Assembly (NCBI GenBank): GCA_012064385.1
Contig: QRDG01000419.1
Coordinates: forward strand, 620,001-684,000
Length of the DNA: 64,000 bases
Direction of reading: 5' to 3'
DNA from: Puccinellia tenuiflora
Taxonomy: Eukaryota > Streptophyta > Magnoliopsida > Poales > Poaceae
Shown here: positions 33,060 through 44,958 of the stretch, in pieces
Layout: every line of letters begins with the position of its first letter
Numbering within the stretch: position 1 is the stretch's first letter
Program-made: the position numbers and the translations under genes
Notes under the pieces: generated by a model
Told to the model about the DNA's origin: nothing
What the model saw: the letters and a program-made list of their open reading frames with translations, nothing else
The model's database searches: none

Positions 33060-34640
33060 AAGAGATGGATAACGCCATCAATACTGGATGGGTAACTCCA
33101 TCATTTTAGGTTGGGTAACTCCATCACTACCGGGTGGATAACTCCATCACTGCTGGGTGGATAATTCCATCACTGCTGGGTGATAACTCCATCACTACGG
33201 GGTGGTAACTCTATCAGTCTAGGATGGATAACTCTATCGCTGTTGGGTGGGTAACTTTATCTGTTTAGGGTGGCTAACTCCATCACTACGGGAGTGATAA
33301 CTCTATCGGTCTAGGGTGGGTAACTCTATCAGTTTATGCTGGGCTATCACTACTGGGTGAGTAGCTTCATTAGTTTAGGGTGGTAACTCCATCAGTTTAT
33401 GGTGGATAGCTCCATCACTATTGGGTGGGTAATTTCAGTATTTTAGGGTGGTAACTCCATCACTATGGGATGGTAACTCCATCAGCGTAGTGTGGATAAC
33501 TCCATCAGTTTAGGGTGGGTAATTTCATCACTACTGGGTCGGTAACTCTATCGGTCTAGTATGGGTAACTACAGTACTACTGGGTGGTAACTTCATCAGT
33601 GTAAGGTGGATAACTCCATCAGTCTAGGGTGGATAACTTTATCACTAATGGGTGGGTAACTCCATCGGTCTAAAGTGGGTAACTCCATCACTACTAGGTG
33701 GTAACTCTATTAGTGTAGGGTGGGTAACTCCATCAATTTAGTATGGGTAACTTCATCGGTTTAGGTTGATAACTCTATCACTACGGGGTGGTTACTATAT
33801 CAATATAAGATTGGTAACTCTATTATTGATGGGTGGGCAACTTCATCTGCTTAGGGTAGGTAACTACATCACTACGGGGTGGTAACTATATCACTACTTG
33901 GTGGGTAACGTTATCAGTTTAGGGCGATAACTCCATCACTATGGATGGTAACTATATCAGTATAGGATTGGTAACTCTGTCACTGATGAGTGGATAAATT
34001 TATCAATTTAGGGTGGGTAACTCCATCACTATGGGGTGGTAACTATATTAGTCTAGGGTGGGTAACTCTATCACTACTGGGTTGTAACTTCATCAGTTTA
34101 GGGTTGGTAGCTTCATCACTACGGGGCGGTAACTTTATCAGCTTAGAGTTAGTAACTTCATCACTACGGGGCGGTAACTTCATCAGCTTAAGGTTAGTAA
34201 CTACATCACTGTTGGGTGGGTAACTCCATCAGTTTAGGATGGTTAACTCCATGAATACTAGGTGGTAACTTTATCAGTTTAGGGTGGGTAACTCTATCAC
34301 TACTGGGTGGTAACTTCATCAGTTTAGGGTTGGTAACTTCATCACTATGGGGCGGTAACTTTATCAGCTTAGGGTTGGTAACTTCATCACTACGGGGCGG
34401 TAACTTCATCAACTTAGGATTGGTAACTACATCACTGTTGGGTGGGTAACTCCATCAGTTTAGGATGGTTAACTCCATCAATACTAGGTGGTAACTTTAT
34501 CAGTTTAGGGTGGGTAACTCCATCACTACTGGGTGGGTCACTATATCAGTAATGTGTGGGTAATTGCATCAGTATAGGGTCGGTAACTCTTATTAGTACT
34601 GGGTGGGTAACTCCATAAGTACTGGGTGGGTAACTATTAC
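33060..34640. repeat. Minisatellite, about 22-bp monomer, 45-bp dimer
   Basis: About 70 degenerate copies of GGGTGGTAACTCCATCACTA alternating with versions ending ATCAGTTTA, giving a 44-46 bp higher-order unit. Because 45 is a multiple of three, short frames such as LGWVTPSLWGGNYIS repeats stay open on both strands; I take them as artefacts. Degenerate units continue to about 34760. Confidence 0.93.
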
Positions 34641-35283
34641 CGAGAGAGCAGGACAACTACATCGATTTCATGGTCAATAACTATATCATAAACATGTGGG
34701 TAGTCCCATGCGTTCTGGGTGGGTAAACCCCATCAGTACTGGGTGAGAACTATAAATGAGAGAGTAGGGTAAATCGAGACGTTCCCATAGGTACTCAAGA
34801 GAGCGACGAATATTGCATTGCGCACGAGCATGGACAGGTTGAAAAGTCCATTCATGAAGAAGAGAATTCACATACTTGACTGACAAGCCCATGAGTGCAA
34901 AATAACCGTCACAGGAATGGTCCGATGGTGGTTGTTGGGGATGTCGTAACGGGGCTACAAGGAGCAGCGCGGTGTTGGTCGGAGGGAGACGCAGATTGAG
35001 AAAGGTCGAAACTACAAAAGGTGTAAGAATCGGAAAAAGATACCTGTGCAAAACAAAAAAACAAAAAAACCACAAACAAAAGTTTTAGAAATTGGAAAAC
35101 TACATGACTACGTATAGGCTTGGTTAATACCATGATCCCACCTGTCATTGAACCATTATCTAGCTTGTTAGGAATTCCCCTGGTACAACCATGTGTGCAT
35201 GTAGCAAGGCAACATGTGAATCTAAAGAAATAGCAAAGAAAACATGCCGTATCTATTCTCCACCACACACTCCTTCCTTATCG

Positions 35284-35940
35284 TCAAGCTCCTGACACTG
35301 CAGCCCGCCGTGTCAAGCCTCTGCGACCATGCGCTGACCACTTGCCGGACTGACGATGGCTCGCCCTCGGCTTTAGGATGGTGGACGTGTAGAAATCGAG
35401 TCTTCCAGTTCCAGCCAGGGTAGGATTAGCGGGCGGCATAGGTAGGCGGCGCAATTCTGCCAAATCCCCATGGAATGGAGTCTCCCCGCTGCAGATACCA
35501 CCAAATCGAGCCTCCCAGAATGAAATGATGAACCTCCTTCCCGGAAACACCGCGAATCGACTGGTGGTTTCAATTGGACAGTGCACACGGCGTCCGCCAT
35601 GCCCTGTCCTCGAGCTCGGAAGACGGCGATATTCACTCTCCGAGATCTCTGACGGCTCGGATGACAGAGGCTTCAACTAGGCCGTGCGGGGACCTCCTCG
35701 CCTACCTGGCTCGGCTCGAGGCCATTGGCCCCAGCACCATTGACGAGCTCGTCCGTTCCGAGGGAGGGCGACGTACGTGGCCGCGTGGAGCAGCGGCTAA
35801 GCGACGGGCCAGGCGCGGGGGAGGAGCAGGGCGAGGTGGGACGCGGCAGCGACGTCCCCGCACGGCCAACTGGGTCGTTCCAGACGAAATCCATCCGTTC
35901 GTCCGCGAATTGATGGCTGGCGTAGGTGCGTGGAGTTAAG
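35284..35940. other. GC-rich island in the Helitron
   Basis: Higher GC than the flanks, with open frames on both strands (minus 35284-35676, 130 codons; plus 35574-35939, 121 codons). No domain recognised. Possible captured gene fragment. 34760-35283 shows nothing I can name. Confidence 0.35.
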
Positions 35941-36289
35941 CTAATTAGAAGTCGCTTCTGATTAGATTTTCCGTAAAAAAAACAAAAAAAGAGTTTGATT
36001 ACATGAATATTCCAGCAAAATGCAAATTCATTTGCTCTAATCGTACCTTGCTTCTAAGTTGAATTTAATATATATAAATAACTTCCCAAATTTCCAAATT
36101 TCGGCATTCAAGCAACTTAACAATATAAACTTTCCTTAAAATTGAACATATTAGAAACCAAAAATCTTTTAAATATGCATATTTCCAGAATTTAATTATT
36201 TACACCACGGTACTCATAAATACTTTTGGACCTTTTCCAACTTATTTGAAATACTGAAAATTTTAAATTATACACGAAGGCTCATTTGT

Positions 36290-37800
36290 CACTTCTGTGA
36301 CACTTTAGAAGGTATGGATTTCAAAATCAACATACCCACCGCACTTAAAAAAAAATCGATTATCTTCATTTCCAAAACAAATGAGACCAAAATCCACAAA
36401 TTTGCAGAAAAATCAATATAGCCATTGCATTAAAAAAAACGTTTGAGTACATGAATATTTCGAGAAAAATGCAAATTCATTTGCTCTAATTGTGTAATTG
36501 TGGCTTCCTTTCAAATTGAATTCAATAAGTATAAATACCTTCAAAAATTGAACATATTAGAAACCAAAAACCTACAAAAAAAACTACTTATGGCATATGA
36601 TGTCCATTCAAATTTCACAAAATTGCAAAACAAAAAACAAAATAGTCACTTCGTTTAAAAACCAAATGTTTTATTAGAAGAATATTTTGAGAAAATGCAA
36701 ATTCATTTGCTCTAATTATGGCTTGCTTCTAAATTGAATCAAATATCTTCTGTGACACTTTAGAGGGTATGGATTTCAAAATCAACATACCCACCGCACT
36801 TAAAAAAAATTCGATTATCTTCATTTCCAAAACAAATGAGACCAAAATCCACAAATTTGCAGAAAAATCAATATAGCCATTGCATTAAAAAAAACGTTTG
36901 AGTACATGAATATTTCGAGAAAAATGCAAATTCATTTGCTCTAATTGTGTAATTGTGGCTTCCTTTCAAATTGAATTTAATAAGTATAACCTTAAAAAAT
37001 TGAACATATTAGAAACCAAAAACCTACAAAAAAAACTACTTATGGCATATGATGTCCATTCAAATTTCACAAAATTGCAAAACAAAAAACAAAATAGTCA
37101 CTTCGTTTAAAAACCAAATGTTTTATTAGAAGAATATTTTGAGAAAATGCAAATTCATTTGCTCTAATTATGGCTTGCTTCTAAATTGAGTTAAATATAA
37201 ATAAAAATTCAGGCCAAGTTCTAACAATATGTAAAAATTAAAATAGTTATTTCAAATACTTTTGGACCTTTTCCAACTTATTTGAAATACTTAAAATTAC
37301 AAATTATACACGAAGGCTCATTTGTCACTTTTATGACACTTTAGAAGGTATGGATTTCAAAATCAACATACCCACCGCACTTAATAAAAAATATTCGATT
37401 ATCTTCATTTCCAAATCAAATGAGACCAAATTCCACAAATTTGCAGAAAAATCAATATAGACATTGCATCTAAAAAAAACGTTTGAGTACATGAATATTT
37501 CGAGAAAATGCAAATTCATTTACCTAGAACAAAAAAAACTACTTATGTCATATGATGTCCATTGAAATTTCACAAATTTGCAAAACAAAAAAACAAAATA
37601 GTCACTGCATTTAACAACCAAATGTTTGATTAGATGAATATTTCGAGAAAATACAAATTCATTTGCTCTAATTATGGCTTGCTTCCAAACTGAATTAAAT
37701 ATAAATATATATAACTTCAAAAAAAAGTTTGATTTCATGCATTTCCAAATTAAATGCGAGCAAAAACCACAAAATTGTACAAAAGCAAAATTTTGTCACC
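36290..37800 (+). repeat. AT-rich direct repeats, period about 455 and 580 bp
   Basis: The phrase GGATTTCAAAATCAACATAC recurs near 36315, 36771 and 37352, each time followed by the same AT-rich series. No coding. 37800-38250 is A-rich with repeats of CACTTCAATTTTGGCTAACA. Confidence 0.88.
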
Positions 37801-38288
37801 ATTCAGAGGCAACTCAGATGCATTTCCTGTAAATTCAATTAAATATTGACGCTGAAATACAACCATGCTCTAACATTTCAATATATCAAATATTTAAATG
37901 TTGCACAAAATAAAAACATGTTTAGACATTCAAGTTTAGCAAACATTTGGCCAAATAAAAACAAAAAAAGACAAAAAAATCTAACCAAACGTTGGAAACA
38001 CTTCAATTTTAGCTAACATTTTATCCAACACTACAATTTTGGCTGTCAAAAAAATTCTACACAATATATCAAAAAAGCTAAAAAAAAATGCTACTTATTC
38101 ATTCAAAAGTAAAAACATGTTCGAACACTTCAATTTTGGCTAACATTTTGCCAATATTCATTCCAAAAATAAAAACATGATCGACCACTTCAATTTTGGC
38201 TAACATTTTGCCAAATAAAAAAATGTAAAAAAAAAACAAAAAAATAAAAACAAGGGCGTGGCGTGACGCCACGCCAAAATTCAACTAG

Positions 38289-38746
38289 TATGAAGTATAG
38301 AAGAAACAACAAATTGGACCTTCTTGAGAAGTTTGTGTGGACCTGTGCGTTAGCTCACATATTTGGCCCTAATTTGTCATTCTGACAGCTATGGTTTATT
38401 CTGATCGTAACATCATTGAATCGATTTTCACTATTAGATGATATAAATTGTCCCGTGACATTCACTATTACAGGGTTATATTCTTTAATTTTCAGAATTA
38501 CACGGTATGAAAACCAAATCAATCAAACTACCACATGCCATTCGAATTAGATTGATGTACGAAAGGTTGTACAGTAGTAGAATTAATGTGGAACTTTCGG
38601 GGTTTACTTAGATGAAGATACGTATTGACAAAAAATGCCACCGTGCCACAAAGGTACCTGATTCTAGAGTAACCGTATCAGATTCAAATCAATCAGTATA
38701 TATAGGGCAGCAGGCAGAAAGTCTCGATCCGTGGCCATGTCTTGTA
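38289..38746. other. Non-genic flank of the Helitron
   Basis: 460 bases with no ORF, repeat partner or terminus that I can identify. Confidence 0.4.
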
Positions 38747-38918
38747 CTCCCTCTGTTCCACAATATAAGATGTTTTAGCCTTTTTCCACATTCACATTTG
38801 GACCACATGTATCTAGACATGTTTTAGTATATATGTCCACTCTCTTTCCATCCTTTTAGTCCGAATCTAAACAACATGTGAAACACCCAAAACATCTTAT
38901 ATTGTGAAACGGAGGGAG
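38747..38918. mobile_element. Stowaway-type MITE
   Basis: 172 bp. The left end CTCCCTCTGTTCCACAATAT pairs with ATATTGTGAAACGGAGGGAG on the right, with TA on both sides (38745-38746, 38919-38920). Confidence 0.93.
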
Positions 38919-38921
38919 TAG

Positions 38922-39211
38922 GTGTTAACCTAGTTGTTTCCAAGTCAAGTTCAAATAGGATTAGAACTGCGAGTTCTAATAGAATTAGAATTTCTAGTCC
39001 AAGTACCTAGGTCCCTCTGTTGACGTGTATAAATAGCACCCCAGAGTGCTTATTGTAACACAACGAAAATCACAGAAAAATATAGAGGGTCAAGAACAGG
39101 CTCGTTTGGCAATCCAAAAAGTATTTCCAATCTGCGTGTTTTGTTTTCGTCGCTAGTTCGCAAAGTTCCGACGAGAGGCTAGCTAGTCCACGTACGAGCT
39201 AGTTAACTCAC
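38922..39211 (+). repeat. LTR-like or promoter-like sequence
   Basis: Starts TGTTAACCTAG and may end at CTAGTTAACTCA. It contains TATAAATAGC at about 39029 and a U5-like GTAACACAACGAAAATCACAG-type stretch. No second LTR and no target duplication were found. It could be a solo LTR, or the original promoter side of whatever gave rise to the retrogene next to it. Confidence 0.35.
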
Positions 39212-39446
39212 GTACACGTACGGGAGAATCCATCGAGCTGCTTGGAGAGCCAGCTTTGCATTGCAAAGTAGGAGTAATCGCGTGTACAGCTGCCGGCAGT
39301 ATCGATTTGATCCTCTAAAACCAACATGTCTGACTCCGTCCAAGTCTAGGTCTACACGCACAATCATATTCACGCAACAGCCTGTTCAAAAATTATTCAC
39401 GCAACAGATCGAGCAAGCGGGGCCTCTTTCCCCAGCGCCGACCACC

Positions 39447-41066
39447 ATGGCCGCCGAACCTAGCTCCGACTTCCCCAACGGGCCCCCCCCCTCGCCGCCC
39501 GGAAGAAATCACGGGAGAGCGACCGCCGCCGGAAGCAGAAGAAGAACAAGGCCCCGTCTGACGCCGCCGCCAGAGCAGATGCGGCCGAGGAGGAGAAGCC
39601 AGCTTCCAAACCCCCGGTGGAGATCGAGGTCGAGTACGTGACGGAGGAGTCGGACCTCGCCGACTTCAAGAGCATCTTCGAGAAGTTCACCTTCAAGGAA
39701 ACCCCCGCCGCCACCGAGGATGGGGAGAAGAAGGACGAGGCAAAGCAGGGGTCGGGGTCCGACTCCAACGAGGACGAGCAGGACGCCCAGCAGCAGCAGA
39801 AGAAGAAGAAAGGAAGCATCTACATTAAGAAGAAGAAGAAACTGGAACGAAGGATGAAGATTGCGGAGCTGAAGCAGATATGCAACAGGCCTGACGTTGT
39901 ACAAGTCTGGGATGTGACTGCGTCAGATCCCAAGTTTACCTGTCCCAACGCACTGGTCTCAAAAGAGGAAATTCTTGCAGGGCAAGAGAGGTATAGAGAA
40001 ACAACCGTTCCAACTTCCTGACTTCATTGCTGCAACTGGAATAGCAGAATATATAGAGAAAGAGGATAGCAAAAAGTTGAAGCAAAAGCACAGGAAGCGT
40101 ATGCAGCCAAAATTGAGGAGGATGGATATGGATTATCAGGTTTTGCACCACGCCTTCTTCAAATATCAAACTAAACCAAAATTGACTAGTCATGGTGACC
40201 TTTACTACGAAGGGAAAGAGTTTGAGGTCAAACATAGGGAAATGAAACCAGGTATGTTGTCCCCAGAACTTAAAGAAGCTCTTGGGTTGCCTGATGGTGC
40301 CCCGCCTCCATGGCTTATAAACATGCAGATATATGGTCCTCCACCCTCTTATCCTTCACTGAAGATTCCTGGTCTCAATGCTCCAATTCTTCTTCGCGCT
40401 ACTTTTGGTTACCGACCTGTGGAATGGGGAAAGCCTCCTGTGGATGAGCATGGGCTCCCCCTTTATGGAGATGTTTTTGGCATCCTACAGCATAATGAAC
40501 CTAATTATGATGAGGATCCTATTGATAGCAGCAAGCACTGGGGAGACTTGAAGGAGGAAGAAGAGGAGGAGGTGGAAGATGAACCAATGGAAGATGAAGA
40601 CATGGAGGAAGGCATTCAGTCTGTCAAAACCATGTCAAGCACTCCCACTGGCATTGAAACACCTGATGCTATCGAACTTCGTAAGCAACAGAGGAAAGAG
40701 CCTGGAAGGCAAACCGAAAAGAAGCTATACCAGGTTCTTCAGCAGAAGGAGGAAAAAATTGCACGTTGGGCACTCTATGGATCAAGCCATACTTATGTTT
40801 TCGAGGCACACGATAAAACTAGTGTTAAAAGGGTTGATCTTCTTAAGAATCGAAAGTCCGATAAAGTGGATGTAACCATACACCCTGACGAGCTCGAAGT
40901 TATGGAAGATGTTTTGGCGGCCAAGTATGAAGAGGCACGAGAGGAGGAGAATCTGCGGAACCAGAAGGAAGACTTCATCGACATGGGAGCGGAGAACGCG
41001 AGCAAGAGGAAGAGGAAGCACGAGAAGGATGGAAAATCGTTGAAAAAGAAGGACTTCAAGTTCTAG
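39447..41066 (+). pseudogene. SF3B2: SF3B2 (SAP145) processed pseudogene
   Basis: SF3B2 is a subunit of the SF3b complex of the U2 snRNP. The sequence is intron-free, although the plant gene is split, so it is a retrocopy. From the ATG at 39447 the coding runs through three frameshifts: within the C-run at about 39488, at about 39522 (extra C), and at about 39940, where a dozen codons of the DUF382 domain are also lost. Readable parts: EIEVEYVTEESDLADF, the DUF382 segment (GKRGIEKQPFQLPDFIAATG, IEKEDSKKLKQK; four codons missing between them), the PSP domain (REMKPGMLSPELKEALGLPD, then PSYPSLKIPGLNAP), the acidic Glu run and a C-terminal KKKDFKF stop at 41064. A frame from 39975 to 41066 (363 codons) remains open. 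No poly(A) tail or target duplication is evident. Confidence 0.9.
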
Positions 41067-41824
41067 ATGGAGACTCGAGTTATCACTCCCCTCCCATTTT
41101 CCCTCTAGGAGGATGCTTTCCATTTCTTCACGAAGCCTTGTACTTTTAAGATGTATGTATACGTATTCATGGGAGCACTAGTTGCATATCGATCATATCG
41201 AGCAAGCGCCGAAACTCACATAGGTGCAGGTACGGTAATACGGTTCACTAGTAGCAGAATTGGTACACAGGCAAGCACATATATTCGTTGTTAACTAATC
41301 ACTACAGCCACAAATTTGATACTCGAAATATCAGGAAAAGGATAGAGAGGATTCAACCCAGGAGAAGTTTCAGGTTGTTGAAGAGGAGGAGCAGGGACGG
41401 CACGGAGAGAAGTTTCAGGTTTATGCTTTGGTGCAAATAATTATGTACTGCCACAAGGTGCAAAGGCAATCAACTTTAAAAATGAAAGCAAGGAAGTCAG
41501 CTCATCTCCGCTACGTATAAAAATCGCCTCTTGAACAATATCAATTACTAATTGAACAGCAAATATCTCCTGCACTAACACCAGCAACTCTTACCTAATA
41601 TTTGAACACCAGCAGGATTAATGAAGAGATATCAACTCCTGGCGAGAGTTGCAAGAGATATTTAGAGTTATTAGCATAGAACTACCACTTTTCAGCTCAA
41701 TATTCGAAAAACTATCACTTTACGTTTTAATTGCAAAAAACTACCACATTTTGTTTGGCCGTTCGCAAAATGCACTGATCACGAATTGAACGCGAATTGA
41801 CACGATTTCTTTGTGGAATCGCAG
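41067..41824. other. Non-genic stretch after the SF3B2 pseudogene
   Basis: The first 100 bases are probably SF3B2 3' UTR. AGAAGTTTCAGGTT is repeated at about 41361 and 41408. Around 41690-41790 there is a repeat-like run containing AAAAACTACCAC. No gene. Confidence 0.5.
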
Positions 41825-42318
41825 GAACTTGGCACCGATGTGAACCTATATGCTCTTGTTTTTGGAGAATCTGTTCTAAATGATGTTGTATGTGTAATTA
41901 CTTTTCTACTTAAAACATGTTTTTAAATGTTTTCCACTGATACTCACGTATTGCTTGGTCTCTACCTATGTTTTGACAATTAAGGTGGCTATATCCTTGT
42001 ACAGGTGAGGATGTTATTCCTGAGATTTTGTTTATGTGCTTCCTCATAATCCTGCTTTAAGTATCTTATTTATTCAGGACCATGGCATCTATGAGGACGA
42101 ATTCTCCTGGACAGAATTTTGTCCTAGTTATCTTGAGGTTTCTTGAGAACTTTGTTGGTTCAATGTCATCAGGTAATGCAATTCCAGTTCTTCAAAACTG
42201 CTTAACCTCCTGCTTTTCTTTATGATTGTATACAAAAATTTGTCTATTATTTCTACATTTCATATTTCAACTCCCTTTTTGCCGTGCAGGAATTGGAGTT
42301 GGGCTTATCTCTGCTCTC
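41825..42318 (+). pseudogene. NHX5/6-like Na+/H+ exchanger gene fragment, four exons
   Basis: Four short exons splice in phase with good sites: 41825-41887 (ELGTDVNLYALVFGESVLND, donor GTATGT), 41985-42004 (VAISLYR part, donor GTGAGG), 42078-42172 (TMASMRTNSPGQNFVLVILR, FLENFVGSMSSG, donor GTAATG), and 42290 on (GIGVGLISAL), where similarity stops at about 42318. The order and motifs match the membrane core of intracellular NHX5/NHX6-type exchangers, which move Na+ or K+ against H+ in endosomes and Golgi; FGESVLND is the family signature. The N-terminal and C-terminal two-thirds of the gene are absent here, so this is a gene fragment. Introns are kept, so it is a DNA-level copy and not a retrocopy. 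Confidence 0.88.
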
Positions 42319-43618
42319 ATATCCTCTACATTGCCTTCTGCTCAATTAATAGGGACCTATTTTTGAGAACGTTGTTATTGTTTTGTTAATGTGATTCATG
42401 CAAGTAACGTGGTTTTAGTTAGTAACTCATCTATAACAGCATATAGCTGGAACTGTTAGGTAGTATTATAAAAACACCCACCTAAGATTACCTTAAAATG
42501 TTACACTTATAATGAACAAAAATGCGCAAGGCCAGAACCTAGATTATGTCGGTCAAATAGAAATGTGTAGGCCTTGCTTAACCATCCAAAGTAAAATATT
42601 TCCGTAGGATCATCAGGTAGAACACTGTATCGATATATGCCATGATGATGATCTTTATGGGTCTAGAAAGAAATTTAAAAGCTCATATTTTGTAAATTAT
42701 CAACAATGTAGAACATGTTATTCCATACAATAGTACAATATAGAACTGCACACTGGTAGATCTTTCTTGTTCTCATTTGTATTGTGTTGTCTAGCCATGC
42801 ATGCATGAACTCCTTAATTCTGTCAAACCTCTTCAAGTACCCGAAAAAAGGGAAGAAACGGACACATGAGATGAGAGCTAACGACGTTCATTATTTGGAT
42901 TTGGCGAAAATAATGTATTTCTAACATCACCATGCATATACAATTACACGTATTGACGTAGAGTACACCACGACTCGTACATATAAGATCTGGACACACG
43001 TGTCCTACTCAAAACACATAAAGGCACTCCAATAACTAACAATTATAACTAGCATGTCCTTTGGTGAATTTCCTACATCCTTACTCCGCCACAACAAATC
43101 TTACCGTCACCAACAGCAGGACGAAGTCGACGACTCCCAAATCAACATTGAGAGGAGCATCACTCCACCTATTGCTTTGTGAGCTGCAAGAGCCACCCGA
43201 CCATCACTAGAAAAAGTACACAGACCTACCATATGTTATTCCGCTCGATTCACACCTGACCATCGGCACCGAAGACCTGTCGCCGAGGGCAATAAGTGAA
43301 GATGAAGCGCCGAATGACCGACACCTCCTAATCAGGAGCGCCAAAGATTCAAGAAGGCCAATCACGAGCACTGCCTCTCAATGGTCGTCACCGTTGAAGA
43401 AAACGTCTACAGGACGAGGAAGAGACTCGAGGAAATCTTATAATTCTCTGTATCGACACCATCCTTATCTCGACACCAGAAGACCCTACTTTGGAACCCT
43501 ACTGTACCTAACATGCATGTTCACGTGAAGATCTCGCCACCCGTACCACACACAAATCCAAACAGTCATCAGATATGGGAGATCAACATATCTGCCGTTT
43601 GGAAGGCCCTTTTACTGT
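42319..43618. other. Non-genic stretch before the LARD
   Basis: 1.3 kb without a supported gene or element terminus. 43090-43560 is more GC-rich and may be repeat-derived, but I cannot classify it. Confidence 0.45.
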
Positions 43619-43623
43619 GTCGT
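43619..43623. repeat. Target-site duplication GTCGT (left)
   Basis: GTCGT directly before the element end TGTAGCG; the same five bases follow the other end at 56074-56078. Confidence 0.9.
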
Positions 43624-44958
43624 TGTAGCGCCCCGACCCCAGAGCTATACAGTGAAAACGTTGTGTAACCGGTCATGCTACACAATCGAGGGTTACTGGG
43701 TTTACCAATCCCAGGCCAAAACTCATTAATTGGCAGGCGTGCTCGGAATACATCATCGGCACACAACACCTCGATCATGCCATAAGCTCAGACATCGCTT
43801 TCACGTATAGCAAAGAGACCAAGACTGCAGAACAACTGCACATCACAGACTCTACGACACAAGAGAACATAGTTCAAACTCATATATGAGAAAGATATTA
43901 AAATGTCACAATCAGAGGTCGCATACCCATCATTACATCAAGCGGGAAGCAAATTGAGTTGTCTAAACAACAAGATCCAAATTACGGCCTAAGAGGCCTA
44001 CAGATAAACATCTCGTGCCAGCCTGTTCCAAGACGTCCCAAGCTGCCACCTGGGAACCCCAGACTACTCGTCGATGTCAATAAATAACCCACCTTCCAGT
44101 TCGGTGACGTCCTCCTCTGAAACAAATAATAATCAACAAAACAAGGCTGAGTACGATGTACTCGCAAGAATTAGTAGGGCGATATAGGCCCGATGCTGAC
44201 GGAGCCTCTAATGCTGTATAAGGTAGCTGGTTTTGCATAAAGCTAGTTTTCCATTTTGAAAGACATCAGGACCCTTTGCATCGTCTACTCAGAATGTTTT
44301 CCGAAAAGGGATAAGAGAGTAAACTTTCATCTGCGGTTCTCAACGAACCATTTGTAACCAGAAGCATCTCATCTCCACCAAGGCACTCCCTCGAATCACC
44401 CTCGAGGAAATGAACCTTTTATCACACGTTGGATTGCAACCTCTAGCTGCCAATTTATTAATTAGGTTCAGGTTCTCTATGAGCTAATCCGCCTTTCCCA
44501 AGAGTTCGTCGATAACCGCGGACAAGGCTTTTCGAAAAGATTAAACCCTGCAGGGGTGTACTAATTTACCCATTGGTACCGTCCGGCTCACCTGATTGGC
44601 CCTCTTCCGGGTAAGGCCGGCGAGTGGGCGCGGTTAAACCTTTACCTCGCATGAGACTATCGAAGGGTCATCTGTGGCGATAGGACAAGTTTACCAAGCC
44701 TATTTCAGCCCCTGCCCTATCGCCACGTCCTAAACACCACCATCCTCATCATTCCTTTTTCCGCTCACACACACACGCGCAAATGGAAATAGCAAACTAG
44801 AGGACCCTTGGATACGCCCGCACAAGTTATTCAGTTAGTAAGGAGCCCATACCCCCACCAATGGCAGCACGCTCGGTTCTTGGTTCTAGCTAAAAGCACT
44901 CTCAGCCTAGGCGGCAGGAATGAGGCAAAACACCATCCCCGATGGCAACTCATCCAAG
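43624..44958 (-). repeat. 3' LTR of the LARD, terminal part
   Basis: Nearly identical to 51945-53273 in the same orientation. It begins (plus strand) TGTAGCGCCCCGACCCCAG. It breaks at 44958, where an LTR of the opposite orientation starts. Confidence 0.93.

Larger units (their letters stand above)
27222..38288 (+). mobile_element. Helitron, about 11 kb, carrying a nested Helitron
   Basis: The 5' end TCTACTAACTATATTAAAG follows an A. The 3' end has a perfect 9-bp hairpin, GGCGTGGCG-TGA-CGCCACGCC (38255-38275), nine bases before CTAG (38285-38288), followed by T. A|TC...CTAG|T is the Helitron pattern. The AT-rich body repeats (for example ATAATATTTGACTACATCAG) occur on both sides of the nested Helitron at 28888-31247, so those halves belong together. 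No Rep/helicase is seen, so it is non-autonomous. Confidence 0.72.

Noticed and set aside
33990..34412. Repeat-peptide open frames in the minisatellite (15-residue repeats on both strands)
   Set aside because: They exist only because the dimer length is a multiple of three; no start context, and units of other lengths break the frame.
33060..34640. A CRISPR array
   Set aside because: Plant sequence; repeats are contiguous and degenerate with no unique spacers.
39447..41066. A functional SF3B2 gene
   Set aside because: Intron-free, with three frameshifts and missing codons in a conserved domain.
38922..41300. Transduction of SF3B2 by an LTR element
   Set aside because: No matching LTR was found downstream, and no primer site or polypurine tract next to the LTR-like piece.
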